Shown: positions 8,701 through 16,372 of the stretch, piece by piece
Layout: every line of letters starts with the position of its first letter
Numbering within the stretch: position 1 is the first letter of the stretch
Assembly: GCA_024682555.1 (NCBI GenBank)
Contig: JAIKZD010000067.1
Span: forward strand, 1-37,082
DNA: 37,082 bases
Direction of reading: 5' to 3'
DNA from: Lachnospiraceae bacterium
GTDB lineage: Bacteria; Bacillota; Clostridia; Lachnospirales; Lachnospiraceae
Translations under genes and position numbers: made by a program
The notes under the pieces: model-generated
The model's database searches: none
What the model was told of the DNA's origin: nothing
The model's input: only the letters and a program-made list of their open reading frames with translations

Positions 8701-9610
8701 TCTCATAGTTATTACGCCCGATGATTATGACAGGGTAAAAAGAAATTATAAAAATATCGCAAAATACATGCCCGGCAGGAAGGTTATCTTCATCGGAAAC
8801 GATGCTGTCGGAGAAAGAGTTAAAACCGACGCGATATCAGAGAGATTTGATTTTATAAACGAAAACGATATCCTTCCTTTCGCGGAGGTGGAGGCTGTCC
8901 TTAAGGATATCCTTAAGGTCGATGATATCCCCAGGGGAATGACCGGCTGGTATTATCAGCAGTTTCTCAAGATGAGCTATTCCTTCATCTGCAGGGATGA
9001 ATACTACATGACCTGGGACGGGGATACGATTCCCTGTAAGAGTTTTGATATGTTTGCTGAGGACGGGACCCCTTTCTTTGATCTCAAGCAGGAGTACTGT
9101 GAGAATTATTTCATAACTCTTGAGCGCCTGTTTCCTTATATGAAAAAGTGCATCGAAAAATCCTTTATCTCGGAGCATATGCTTATGAAAAAGGATTTCA
9201 TGCAGGAGATGATAAAGGCTATCGAAGGGGACGAAAGACTTGCCGGAAAGACCTATTATGAGAAGATCCTTCGGACCATAGACAGGGATAAACTCAAGGC
9301 CTCAAGTTTTTCGGAATTCGAGACCTACGGCACCTTTGTGAGCATGAAGCATTTCGGAGCCTATAAGCTCAGAAACTGGCATTCCTTCAGGTACTGCGGC
9401 AATTTCTTTGATCCCGATACCATCACGGATGAGGATTATGAGTGGCTTTCACATGATTTTGAAGCGGTATCCTTTGAAAAAAGAGCAAACAGGACTGAGG
9501 AAGGAATGGCTCTGTTTAAGAATCCCAGATACAGGGAGAAGCTTTCCGCAAGGCAGATAGTGGAGGCGATCCAGGAGGAGTCGGAGGGATACAAAGAGGT
9601 CTGGGATTAA
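5717..9610 (+). CDS. Multidomain glycan enzyme: GT2 + methyltransferase-like + FkbH-like + SGNH-like + DUF6492-like
   Basis: About 1297 residues. Residues ~20-270 are a GT2 glycosyltransferase: VSYNS (29-33), VVVDNASTDG (56-65), the NNDT metal/nucleotide motif (112-115) and the FEDDALSMEILKRGY acceptor block (~209). Residues ~285-380 resemble a degenerate SAM methyltransferase (LGAGLG at 293-298, then GIEFDE). Residues ~390-680 are FkbH-like: HAD motif DMDDTFW (398-404), DDNP (489-492) and a C-terminal TNQLNYT ... GIVGFY ... SCRILGMGVE (642-651). Residues ~700-960 look SGNH-hydrolase-like, with GPCD (706-709) at the nucleophile block and an NHFSR histidine (His937). Residues ~990-1297 resemble DUF6492, with GWYYQQFLK and WDGDT (1100-1104). 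Start: ATG 5717 has AGGA eight bases upstream; the frame is open back to a TTG at 5624 without a site. Probably cytoplasmic, assembling and acyl- or glyceryl-decorating a glycan (inference). Confidence 0.85.
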   Translation: MENNQNSYFIASEDDYRRLSDKKILIVIVSYNSAHLMEENIKSIRATLPEDLYKIVVVDNASTDGVTDYLERQGDIILIKNDTNKGFSPACNQGVKAAAGTGYETADVFFLNNDTRLCDNSLYYLMKALYEDESTGAVGSISNYAGNRQQMSIDLDRAEKYLDLARLINIPKEDCTDERVRLSGFAMLIRRKLFDDIGGFDEDFAPGYFEDDALSMEILKRGYRLKVVNNSFIYHAGSQSFAKTDDYETLLNDHRQLFIKKYGFDIISYAYGSEVLPMKLPYKPGDSFGVLQLGAGLGADLKAIRNRFKNAYTAGIEFDENLCRIAGHTENIFPSIEAVRQADSGFNALIIDPDIIKNMSKEEKEALVALCRPDAVLITKDHALEDFPFDKVKLIVWDMDDTFWQGTLSEENVTIPAGNIELVKELTNNGIINSISSKNDEAPVMEKLKEAGVDDLFVFNNINWEEKGPQLAKKIERMGLRDENVLLIDDNPRNLEEARFASKNLLTATPDILPYLINHVLKLGGSDREHKRLSQYKLLEKKTEAMDTFSSKEAFLYESKISVAVCKNCLEELDRIAEMVSRTNQLNYTKNRDDKELLTRLITNDWNDCGYVRVRDKFGDYGIVGFYCYNTREKKMEHFLFSCRILGMGVEQYIYNLLGCPDFEVKDPVASVLSKDADTPWITEDTGAEVTADRVRDNRIRILLKGPCDMSAIEPYLTGGNITTEFNYVNEYGFVTTGQNHTAHIRQSLELSPEEIDEIINDVPFIVHGDFETKLFSEEYHIICLSLLQDLSAGLYRNRKTGTYISFSSKNFDLTSSEFKQRFIDKTVQGHDFDFTQEIIDRFAENWEFVGSTPLDMLLSNLDFIYDHVKGNPLFILMLGSERDYEGYNEEFAGLCDVYREINPIIESFAADHDRIRVINPTPYIHSQEDFADCINHFSRNVYYGIAGEICDRINEVVERLAKERNTASKNIDKKAYDEFVRGLSGKNGTDEYDVLIVITPDDYDRVKRNYKNIAKYMPGRKVIFIGNDAVGERVKTDAISERFDFINENDILPFAEVEAVLKDILKVDDIPRGMTGWYYQQFLKMSYSFICRDEYYMTWDGDTIPCKSFDMFAEDGTPFFDLKQEYCENYFITLERLFPYMKKCIEKSFISEHMLMKKDFMQEMIKAIEGDERLAGKTYYEKILRTIDRDKLKASSFSEFETYGTFVSMKHFGAYKLRNWHSFRYCGNFFDPDTITDEDYEWLSHDFEAVSFEKRANRTEEGMALFKNPRYREKLSARQIVEAIQEESEGYKEVWD

Positions 9611-9653
9611 GGGAACATGACGGAAATACAAAACGGCAGGACGGAAATAAAGA

Positions 9654-10907
9654 GTGGGACTTAAGGCGGTTGTCTACAGATATAATTCCATATGCGAACC
9701 GGATATAATTGAAGGCTTTGAAAGGATGGGACTTTCGGTCATTGAGATCACCGAGGAGATGCATTTAAAGTCCATCCTTCCCTCGGAGCGGGTAAAGCTT
9801 GTGGACCGGGCGATCAATGAACACTCTCCGCTGTTTGTTTTTTCCGTAAATTTTTTTCCGGATGTTTCGGATATCTGTTCCATACATGGGACATTTTATC
9901 TCTGCCAGACCGTTGACAGCCCTGTAATGACCCTGTTTTCCGGGTCGATAAAGCATGAGACCAACAGGATATTTCTATTCGACAGGGCCCAGTATCTGAG
10001 ATTTAAAAGATATAACGAAAAGAATATTTTTCACCTTCCTCTGGCTGCAAATGTTAAAAGATATGACGGCGTGATCTCAGGAATAAGTGATGGAGACACG
10101 GAGAAATATTCCTGCGATATTTCTTTTGTCGGATCGCTTTATAACGAAAAATGCGAGCTTGACAGGATCTCTCTAAGCGAGGATTCACTCAGGTGCATAA
10201 AGGCTCTTATCGATTCGCAGAAGGGGAATTACGAAGTCAGCTTTATTGAGGAAGCCCTGAGGGATCTTACCCGGGGAGGCGGATGTGAGGACGGGGAATA
10301 TCCGGCCGCAGATAAGAGAGACTTTCGTGCCTTTGTGGATATGATGACGGAGCTTAAGGAAAGTCTTCCCGAAGTCTTCAGGTTTGACAAGCCCGTTGAA
10401 CCCGCGGATCTTTACATTGCGGCACATTATCTCATCGGTTATAAGCTTGCACAGACCGAGAGGATCGAAACCCTGAACGCTCTCGCGGAAAAGTATAGGG
10501 TGACCCTTTTTACCAGAAGCGATACCTCAGGCCTTGAGGGCGTTACCGTAAGAGACGGGGTGTCGACGCATACGGAGATGCCGAAGATATTTCACTTAAG
10601 CAGGATCAATCTCAACATGACCATACGTCCCATAATTACCGGGCTTCCCCTGAGGATCTTTGATATCATGGGCTGCGGCGGTTTCGTGATGAGCAATCAT
10701 CAGGAGGAGATCCCCGAGCTGTTTGAGGTGGGAAGAGAGATCGAGACCTACAAAAGCAGGGAAGAGCTGCTGGATAAATGTGCCTATTACCTTTCTCATG
10801 AGGAGGAGAGGGAGAAGATCGCAAAGCGGGGTTACGAAAAGACGTCGTCAAAATATACCTGGGATCACAGGCTTAAAGAAATGATAAGATTAAGTATCGG
10901 GGGATAG
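9654..10907 (+). CDS. CgeB/DUF3880-type glycosyltransferase
   Basis: 417 residues. The N-terminal half (DIIEGFERMGLSV..., SVNFFPDVSDIC, FLFDRAQYLRFK, IFHLPLAANVKRY) matches the DUF3880 pattern, and CDISFVGSLYNEK opens the central region. The C-terminal half is a GT-B-like donor domain: LNMTIRPIITGLPLRIFDIMGCG, then EIPELFEVGREIETY and a final KYTWDHRL helix, as in Glyco_trans_1_2/CgeB proteins. The start is a GTG at 9654 with AGGA about 11 bases upstream; no in-frame ATG lies earlier. It follows the fusion gene by 43 bases in the same direction and presumably adds one sugar to the same glycan. Donor and acceptor are unknown. Confidence 0.78.
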   Translation: MGLKAVVYRYNSICEPDIIEGFERMGLSVIEITEEMHLKSILPSERVKLVDRAINEHSPLFVFSVNFFPDVSDICSIHGTFYLCQTVDSPVMTLFSGSIKHETNRIFLFDRAQYLRFKRYNEKNIFHLPLAANVKRYDGVISGISDGDTEKYSCDISFVGSLYNEKCELDRISLSEDSLRCIKALIDSQKGNYEVSFIEEALRDLTRGGGCEDGEYPAADKRDFRAFVDMMTELKESLPEVFRFDKPVEPADLYIAAHYLIGYKLAQTERIETLNALAEKYRVTLFTRSDTSGLEGVTVRDGVSTHTEMPKIFHLSRINLNMTIRPIITGLPLRIFDIMGCGGFVMSNHQEEIPELFEVGREIETYKSREELLDKCAYYLSHEEEREKIAKRGYEKTSSKYTWDHRLKEMIRLSIGG

Positions 10908-11014
10908 GGCTCTTCCGGCTGAAAGAGGTTATAAGTTTAAGCGTCGGGGAACAGATTTGTCAGGTACAGCAGGTTTTTCGGGATGAAATATATAAAACAA
11001 ACGGAGGGTATGAC

Positions 11015-11809
11015 ATGAGCGAATCGATGGACAAGAGATATCTTGATACGGTAAAAAAATGGCGGGAAAGGAATATAACCACCGTGGCGGACCTGGATGC
11101 CGCACTGTCGGATTTCCGCATTCTTTATGCATATCACTCAAACAAGCTGGAGGGAGCGGGACTTGATCTGTTAAGGACCAGAGAGATCTTTGATGATGAA
11201 CACATCAATGATTACAGCGGAAGCCTTATAAAAATCTTTGAGGTACAGAACCAGAAGGACTGCTACGAATACCTGAAATACAGGATCGCGGATAAGGAGC
11301 CCGTCAGCACAAAGCTCATAAAGAAGATTCACGGGATACTGAACCATGACTGTTATGATGAAGCAAGATGGAAAAAGGGCGAGAGACCCGGGGAGTACAA
11401 GGTCAATCATTACGGCGTTGCGGAAAATGCCGGCGTGCCCCCTGAAGATGTTGCGGATGAAATGGAATATCTCTGCGGTGAGATCAATTCCGTCGACACC
11501 GATGATCCCATAAAGCTTTTGAAGGCGGCTTCTTTTTTCCATTGCAACTTCGAATATATACACGGATTTGCGGACGGCAACGGACGTGCCGGAAGGACGC
11601 TTCTGAACTATTACCTTATGATAAACAATATGCCTCCCGCTATTATCTACGAGGAGGACAAGGCAACCTATTACATGGCGCTTGCGGTATTTGACAGGAC
11701 CGAAAACATGGACGGTTTTGTACAGATGATGAAGGAAGTTACGGTAAAGACCTGGGAGAAGCGGGTCAGAAAACCGTCGCTAAGTAATCTTACAAAGCTG
11801 CTTGAGTGA
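11015..11809 (+). CDS. Fic domain protein (predicted AMPylating enzyme)
   Basis: 264 residues. The Fic motif HGFADGNGRAGR is at residues 183-194 and fits HxFx(D/E)GNGRxxR fully, with the catalytic His and the anion-binding GNGR intact. An N-terminal SNKLEG (42-47) fits the S/T-xxx-E-G/N inhibitory helix seen in self-restrained Fic proteins, whose Glu blocks productive ATP binding. Fic enzymes usually transfer AMP from ATP to a hydroxyl side chain. No antitoxin gene is adjacent, in line with the built-in inhibitor. A GGAGGG site lies six bases before the ATG. It sits within the glycan run between a glycosyltransferase and glf, on the same strand; whether it acts on a glycan enzyme or is a passenger is unknown. 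Confidence 0.88.
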   Translation: MSESMDKRYLDTVKKWRERNITTVADLDAALSDFRILYAYHSNKLEGAGLDLLRTREIFDDEHINDYSGSLIKIFEVQNQKDCYEYLKYRIADKEPVSTKLIKKIHGILNHDCYDEARWKKGERPGEYKVNHYGVAENAGVPPEDVADEMEYLCGEINSVDTDDPIKLLKAASFFHCNFEYIHGFADGNGRAGRTLLNYYLMINNMPPAIIYEEDKATYYMALAVFDRTENMDGFVQMMKEVTVKTWEKRVRKPSLSNLTKLLE

Positions 11810-11847
11810 TAAAAAGACCTGATGAACATCACAGGGGAGATAAAACA

Positions 11848-12984
11848 ATGTCCAGATACGATTACCTTATAGTGGGTGCCGGGCTTTTCGGCTCGGTATT
11901 TGCCTGCGAAGCAAAAAAAGCGCATAAGACCTGTCTTGTGATAGACAAAAGACCCCATATCGGCGGAAATGTTTATACGGAAAACATCGAGGGGATCAAT
12001 GTTCACAGATACGGGGCACATATTTTTCATACCGGCAATAAAGAGGTGTGGGATTATGTGAATTCGATAGTGTCCTTTAACCGGTACACTAATTCACCTC
12101 TTGCAAGATATAAGGATGAGCTCTACAATCTTCCTTTTAATATGAATACCTTTCATCAGATGTGGGGTGTTGTGACTCCTTCGGAGGCAAGGGAGAAGAT
12201 CGATGAGCAGAAAAGAGAGGCCGTTGAAAAGATGAGGTCCGAGGGAGTGAGTGAGCCGCGGAACCTGAAGGAACAGGCTCTTTCCCTTGTGGGCAGGGAT
12301 ATCTATGAAAAGCTCGTGGAGGGTTATACCGAGAAGCAGTGGGGAAGAAGGGCGGAGGAACTGCCGGCCTTTATTATTAAAAGGCTTCCCGTAAGATTCA
12401 TTTATGATAATAATTATTTCAATGATGCATATCAGGGGATCCCTGTGGGGGGCTATACCGGTCTTGTGAAGAAGCTCCTTGAAGGCGTGGAGGTAAGGAC
12501 AGGTACGGATTATTTTTCGGACAGAGCGGGTTTTGATTCTCTTTCGGATAAAACGGTCTTTACCGGAATGATAGATGAATTCTATGATTACCGGTTTGGA
12601 GAGCTTGAATACAGGAGCTTAAGGTTTGAGACGGAAATACTCGACACACCGGATTTTCAGGGAAATGCGGTGGTGAATTATACGGAATATGAGATTCCTT
12701 ACACCAGGATAATCGAGCATAAGCATTTTGAGTTCGGGGATCAGGAAAAAACCGTTATCACCAGAGAGTATCCGGCGGCCTGGAAGAGAGGGGATGAACC
12801 CTATTATCCCGTTAATGATGAGAAAAACAGTGCGCTGTATCAAAAATACAGAGAACTTGCGGACAGAGAGGATAAAGTGATCTTTGGAGGCAGGCTCGGT
12901 CAGTACAGATATTTTGACATGCATCAGGTGGTGGAGAGTGCCCTGATGCTTGCACGCAGGGAGTTCGGACAGGAAAATCCCTGA
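11848..12984 (+). CDS. glf: UDP-galactopyranose mutase
   Basis: 378 residues. N-terminal FAD-binding Rossmann motif IVGAGLFGS (residues ~8-16), then the Glf blocks VIDKRPHIGGNVYT, INVHRYGAHIFHT, YNLPFNMNTFHQMWG, EKQWGR and FTGMIDEFYDYRFGELEYRSL, ending with FGGRLGQYRYFDMHQV. The flavoenzyme interconverts UDP-galactopyranose and UDP-galactofuranose in the cytoplasm, supplying Galf for surface polymers. I chose the ATG at 11848 (MSRYDYLIVG) because GGGGAG lies eight bases upstream; the frame is open to 11806, overlapping the Fic gene, with no site there. Length and motifs are complete, so it should be active. Confidence 0.95.
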   Translation: MSRYDYLIVGAGLFGSVFACEAKKAHKTCLVIDKRPHIGGNVYTENIEGINVHRYGAHIFHTGNKEVWDYVNSIVSFNRYTNSPLARYKDELYNLPFNMNTFHQMWGVVTPSEAREKIDEQKREAVEKMRSEGVSEPRNLKEQALSLVGRDIYEKLVEGYTEKQWGRRAEELPAFIIKRLPVRFIYDNNYFNDAYQGIPVGGYTGLVKKLLEGVEVRTGTDYFSDRAGFDSLSDKTVFTGMIDEFYDYRFGELEYRSLRFETEILDTPDFQGNAVVNYTEYEIPYTRIIEHKHFEFGDQEKTVITREYPAAWKRGDEPYYPVNDEKNSALYQKYRELADREDKVIFGGRLGQYRYFDMHQVVESALMLARREFGQENP

Positions 12985-13037
12985 AAACCTAAAGACAGGA
13001 TCCCGAAAAATAAAAACAGGATCTTCCGGATATTACC

Positions 13038-14372
13038 ATGACAGAAAAAACGACAGGCAGAACGATCATAAAACTCATTATCGTTTTTATCATTTTGGCA
13101 GCTCTTATGATGGGGCTGCTTGTTCTTGCTGCCATGATCCCGAAGGATAAGATAAGGGATAACATGCTTGAGTCCGCTGAATATCTGAGCGAAGGTGAGG
13201 TATTCGGAGAAGTGATGGAAGGGGTCAGAGCCAGCACCATCGACAGATATGCGGATTCCATTCTGCTTAACATCGCCTGGAATTATGATCCTGATGATCT
13301 GCTTGGGTCGGTAATGCTTTCTTCCTATTATTTTACGGAGTATCAGGATGAGAACATTAATCTTCTGGATGCGGTAAGAGACGGGAAGGAACCGAACCAT
13401 CAGTATTTACGCTACTGGCACGGCTCGAATGCCATAGTCAGACCGCTTATGCTTCTTTTTTCCGTCAGACAGATGTATATCCTTAATGCGGTTATCCTTG
13501 TGCTTCTGTTTCTGCTTCTGGAATTTCTGTGCATAAAAAAGCAGCTGTTCCTGCCGGCTGTGGGAATGCCCGCGGCGCTTATTCTGACCGCAGCCTTCTT
13601 TGTGCCCTTATCCCTTGAATATACCTGGATCTTCCTTATTATGTTCGTTTCAACCATCATCGCGTTGTGTATCGGAAAAAAGGGATGGGATCAATATGCG
13701 GTGCTTTTCCTTATAACGGGTATGGTCACAAGCTTTCTTGACTTTCTGACCGCAGAGACCCTGACACTCACGATTCCCCTTCTTTTTGTCCTGTTCATGA
13801 AGCGCGAAAGCAGGGATACCGCAGAAACGGATGATGTTTTGTCCGGTAAGGACGAATACGGGTTTGCAATGAGGTCGGTCATCTGCTGGGGCGCGGGCTA
13901 TATCCTGATGTGGCTTTTAAAATGGCTGATGGCTGCCCTGATCCTTGGCGAAAATGTGATGCCTTATGTTTCCGAGCACATTAAGGAAAGACTGGGCGGT
14001 GATATAAAGGTCGATGCCTTCGGATATCTCACCGGTGCAATCACGAGGAATCTAGGCAGCCTGTTTCCGATAAGCTACGGTCCCGTGGGTGCCGTGGCAG
14101 GCGTGATCCTGATAGTCATTGCGGCATATTTTTTGTATGTTTACCGGAGAAAGGACTATGACAGGAAGTGGGTTCTTTTGTGCATCCTTACGGGAGCGGT
14201 TCCTTATGTGAGATATCTGGTGCTTCATAATCATTCCTACCTGCACAGTTTCTTTACATGCAGGGCGCAGGCTGCAACGATACTGGCGTTTATATTTATC
14301 ATATTTGAAGTAACGGGTTTTGCGGACATGATGAGAGGTAAAGGATCTTGGAAGAAAAACGGGAAATCATGA
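13038..14372 (+). CDS. Polytopic membrane protein of unknown function
   Basis: 444 residues. One N-terminal helix (~11-33) is followed by a soluble stretch of about 100 residues that includes YFTEYQDENIN and YWHGSNAIVRPLM, then about nine more hydrophobic helices with a short basic cytoplasmic tail. The shape (one helix, extracytoplasmic loop, helix bundle) recalls GT-C-type glycosyltransferases or glycan-transfer membrane proteins, but I see no diagnostic motif and do not assign a family. The ribosome site is weak (CGGA). Its stop overlaps the next gene's start as ATGA, so it is translationally coupled to a DPM-type glycosyltransferase. That pairing suggests it uses the polyprenyl-linked sugar made by the partner (inference). 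Confidence 0.75.
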   Translation: MTEKTTGRTIIKLIIVFIILAALMMGLLVLAAMIPKDKIRDNMLESAEYLSEGEVFGEVMEGVRASTIDRYADSILLNIAWNYDPDDLLGSVMLSSYYFTEYQDENINLLDAVRDGKEPNHQYLRYWHGSNAIVRPLMLLFSVRQMYILNAVILVLLFLLLEFLCIKKQLFLPAVGMPAALILTAAFFVPLSLEYTWIFLIMFVSTIIALCIGKKGWDQYAVLFLITGMVTSFLDFLTAETLTLTIPLLFVLFMKRESRDTAETDDVLSGKDEYGFAMRSVICWGAGYILMWLLKWLMAALILGENVMPYVSEHIKERLGGDIKVDAFGYLTGAITRNLGSLFPISYGPVGAVAGVILIVIAAYFLYVYRRKDYDRKWVLLCILTGAVPYVRYLVLHNHSYLHSFFTCRAQAATILAFIFIIFEVTGFADMMRGKGSWKKNGKS

Positions 14373-15124
14373 AAGAAACAGCCCCTCCGATGCTTTCGAT
14401 CATCATGCCGTGCAGAAACGAGGAAAAGACCGTGGGTCTCTGCCTGGAGGAAGCAGGCAGGATGATGCGTGAAAAGGGCATAAAAGGCGAGATCATTGTT
14501 GTTGACAACGGTTCCTCGGACAGATCGGCACAGGCCGTGGATGATTTTTGCAGGAATGATCCGTATCTGACGGAACCGGGAAATTCTGCTCTTTCCGTCC
14601 GTCTCATTAAGGAAGAGGCGCCCGGTTACGGCAATGCCCTGAAAAAGGGAATGAGGGAGGCCCGCGGAGCGGTGATGATCATCGGTGACAGTGATACCAC
14701 CTATGATTTTGGTGAAGCGGCAGGGATCTATGACCTGCTTGCAAAGGGAGAATATGATATGGTCATAGGAAACCGTTTTAAGGGCAGTATCGAAAAGGGG
14801 GCCATGTCTTTTTCCCACAGGATCGGGGTGAGGATCCTTTCGTTTCTTGCAAGGCTCAGGTTTCATACCGATGTATATGATTTTCACTGCGGCCTGAGAG
14901 GCCTTACCGCCGAAGCCTATGAAAGGATCGGGGACGGTTTTTGCACGGAAGGGATGGAGTTTGCCACCGAGATGATAGCAGCTGCGGCAGGAAACGGTTT
15001 AAGGCTCGGCCAGATCCCTGTAAGCCTCAGGACCTGCAGAGGTGACAGAAGATCGAAATTAAGAACCGTCCGGGACGGTTTCAGGCATCTGGGATATATC
15101 TTCATCGGGATCGGAAAAGGGTAA
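14369..15124 (+). CDS. GT2 glycosyltransferase, polyprenyl-phosphate sugar synthase type
   Basis: About 251 residues. The GT-A fold opens with SIIMPCRNEEKTVGLCLEE, then EIIVVDNGSSDRS, the metal-binding IIGDSDTTYDF (the DxD position), MVIGNRFKGSIEKGAM and the FHCGLRG loop, typical of DPM1/DolP-mannose and UndP-sugar synthases that load a sugar on a lipid phosphate at the inner membrane face. It lacks the extra C-terminal membrane helices of GtrB-type enzymes. I chose the ATG at 14369, which overlaps the preceding stop in ATGA and has GGGA just upstream; a TTG at 14348 with AAGGA upstream is an alternative. It ends the main plus-strand glycan run. Confidence 0.85.
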   Translation: MKETAPPMLSIIMPCRNEEKTVGLCLEEAGRMMREKGIKGEIIVVDNGSSDRSAQAVDDFCRNDPYLTEPGNSALSVRLIKEEAPGYGNALKKGMREARGAVMIIGDSDTTYDFGEAAGIYDLLAKGEYDMVIGNRFKGSIEKGAMSFSHRIGVRILSFLARLRFHTDVYDFHCGLRGLTAEAYERIGDGFCTEGMEFATEMIAAAAGNGLRLGQIPVSLRTCRGDRRSKLRTVRDGFRHLGYIFIGIGKG

Positions 15125-15157
15125 AGAGACAGGAATATAAAATAACTTTGTTATATA

Positions 15158-15187
15158 TTGATTTATAAAAGGCATCTGTGATAGTAT
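15158..15187 (+). promoter_or_regulatory. Promoter of the secreted-protein gene
   Basis: TTGATT at 15158-15163 and an extended -10 TGATAGTAT (TAGTAT at 15182-15187) with 18-base spacing, about 45 bases before the ATG at 15233. The region is clearly more AT-rich than its surroundings. Confidence 0.5.
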
Positions 15188-15232
15188 TCTTATGTTAAAG
15201 ATATATCAAATGACATCGGAAGGTGGATTGTT

Positions 15233-16066
15233 ATGATAAGCAGAGAAGATTTGACCCTTAACGGGGATGAAATAAAGAAACGTAAGAAAAGGTTCGGAGC
15301 ATTTTTACTTGCGCTGATCCTAACGGTATTGCCTGTAGCTGCCGTGCTTGCATTTGAGGTTGATCAGGATGATCCTTATAATCCGCGTTTTATGTTTGAT
15401 GGCGGAGATCAGGCAGTTCCTTTAGGAGCCAGAGTAAATGTCGGCGACAATATCACTTTGTCAGGTAATGGTGGGGCCGGGTATTCAATAGTCTATATAA
15501 CCCCCGGGGGGAATGATGATGACCAGGTACCGGATAATAGTAATTATGTTGTCAGATCCGTAGGCGGTGCGCAGTCCTATCAGTTTGCCGGGCTAAGCGG
15601 GGGAAGCGGCGTTGTTACGATCATAACTCTCAGGAATACCGGGGAGGATAAAAAGGAAGGTGAGGAGGAAGAGGAAGAGGATCGCACTCCCTTAAATCCT
15701 GATGCCCTTGACGCCCATTTCTTTGACAGAGGCAGCAATCGTCTGAATGATAGGGTAAAGATCGGAAAGCAGGAGCAGGGTCCTGCGGCAAAAGCAGTTT
15801 TTTCGGCAGCCTGCCCGAGGGGATGGAAGGAAGCCTTTGCAATGACCCTTTCAAAGGATGATAAGCAGACTAATGACAAAAAGGACGGCATCTTCAGACT
15901 CTATGTTCCGAATGCGTTCCAGAAAGCCGGACGAAAGTATGCGATCCTTGCACTTGACAGGTATGGGAATGTTCGTCTTTTGAGCGATGCTGACAGTATT
16001 CCGAATGTCGTAACGGCGGATCTGGTGTTTGAAGGCTATGCACTTGAGCTGATCTATAAGGATTGA
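15233..16066 (+). CDS. Secreted protein of unknown function with acidic linker
   Basis: 277 residues; no family recognised. Residues 1-43 form a long signal peptide: a charged stretch with KKRKKR, then a hydrophobic core LLALILTVLPVAAVLA, with likely cleavage before FEVDQDD. The mature N-terminal part (~44-135) is Gly/Asp/Asn-rich with beta-type character (AVPLGARVNVGDNITLSG, YSIVYITPG). A Glu-rich linker (~140-157) follows, then a basic-to-mixed C-terminal domain of ~120 residues ending LVFEGYALELIYKD. There is no LPxTG, lipobox or C-terminal anchor. AAGGTGG precedes the ATG. It has its own promoter and a strong terminator, so it is a single-gene unit between the glycan run and the FliD-like gene. 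Confidence 0.72.
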   Translation: MISREDLTLNGDEIKKRKKRFGAFLLALILTVLPVAAVLAFEVDQDDPYNPRFMFDGGDQAVPLGARVNVGDNITLSGNGGAGYSIVYITPGGNDDDQVPDNSNYVVRSVGGAQSYQFAGLSGGSGVVTIITLRNTGEDKKEGEEEEEEDRTPLNPDALDAHFFDRGSNRLNDRVKIGKQEQGPAAKAVFSAACPRGWKEAFAMTLSKDDKQTNDKKDGIFRLYVPNAFQKAGRKYAILALDRYGNVRLLSDADSIPNVVTADLVFEGYALELIYKD

Positions 16067-16087
16067 TCCACACGGACTGAAAAATAT

Positions 16088-16115
16088 GCCGGTACCTTCG
16101 GGTGCCGGTTTTTAT
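16088..16115 (+). terminator. Intrinsic terminator with UUCG tetraloop
   Basis: An 8-bp stem (CCGGTACC at 16089-16096, GGTGCCGG at 16101-16108, one G-U pair) closed by TTCG and followed by TTTTTAT. It lies 22 bases after the secreted-protein stop. Confidence 0.88.
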
Positions 16116-16186
16116 AAAAATTTTTTTCCGGGAACCGGACCGCAAGATATAGTGGACGGATTTCGAAAAGCCCCTATTTTCCTTTA

Positions 16187-16243
16187 AAAATCAATGTTAT
16201 TTATTGATTTTCTATTGATTTTTCCCATTTGATGTAGTAGTAT
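16187..16243 (+). promoter_or_regulatory. Promoter with overlapping repeats upstream of the FliD-like gene
   Basis: TTGATT (16215-16220), 17 bases, TAGTAT (16238-16243). Overlapping the -35 is a direct repeat of TATTGATTTT (16202-16211 and 16213-16222), and just upstream a perfect 9-bp inverted repeat AAAATCAAT / ATTGATTTT (16187-16195, 16203-16211). These could be operator sites for a regulator. The transcript would have a leader of about 120 bases containing two mutually exclusive short hairpins (GGAAA/TTTCC at 16288-16304; CCTATT/AATAGG at 16303-16318). This is the only content I see in the gap 16116-16372. Confidence 0.5.
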
Positions 16244-16372
16244 ATTGGTACAATAATATCCTTATATGCCCGCGCATTTTATTATTTGGAAAAGGATCAT
16301 TTCCTATTAATAAATAGGCGAAACTGATTTTGCTGAAGCGTATTCATTTCAAGGAAGAAAGGAGGGGCACGG

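Noticed and set aside
9617-9664. Fifteen-codon ORF bridging the fusion gene and the CgeB-type transferase
   Set aside because: No ribosome site and no conservation evidence; probably chance.
14917-15105. Minus-strand and other-frame ORFs inside the real genes, such as this one
   Set aside because: They overlap confident genes, lack ribosome sites and have no recognisable motifs.
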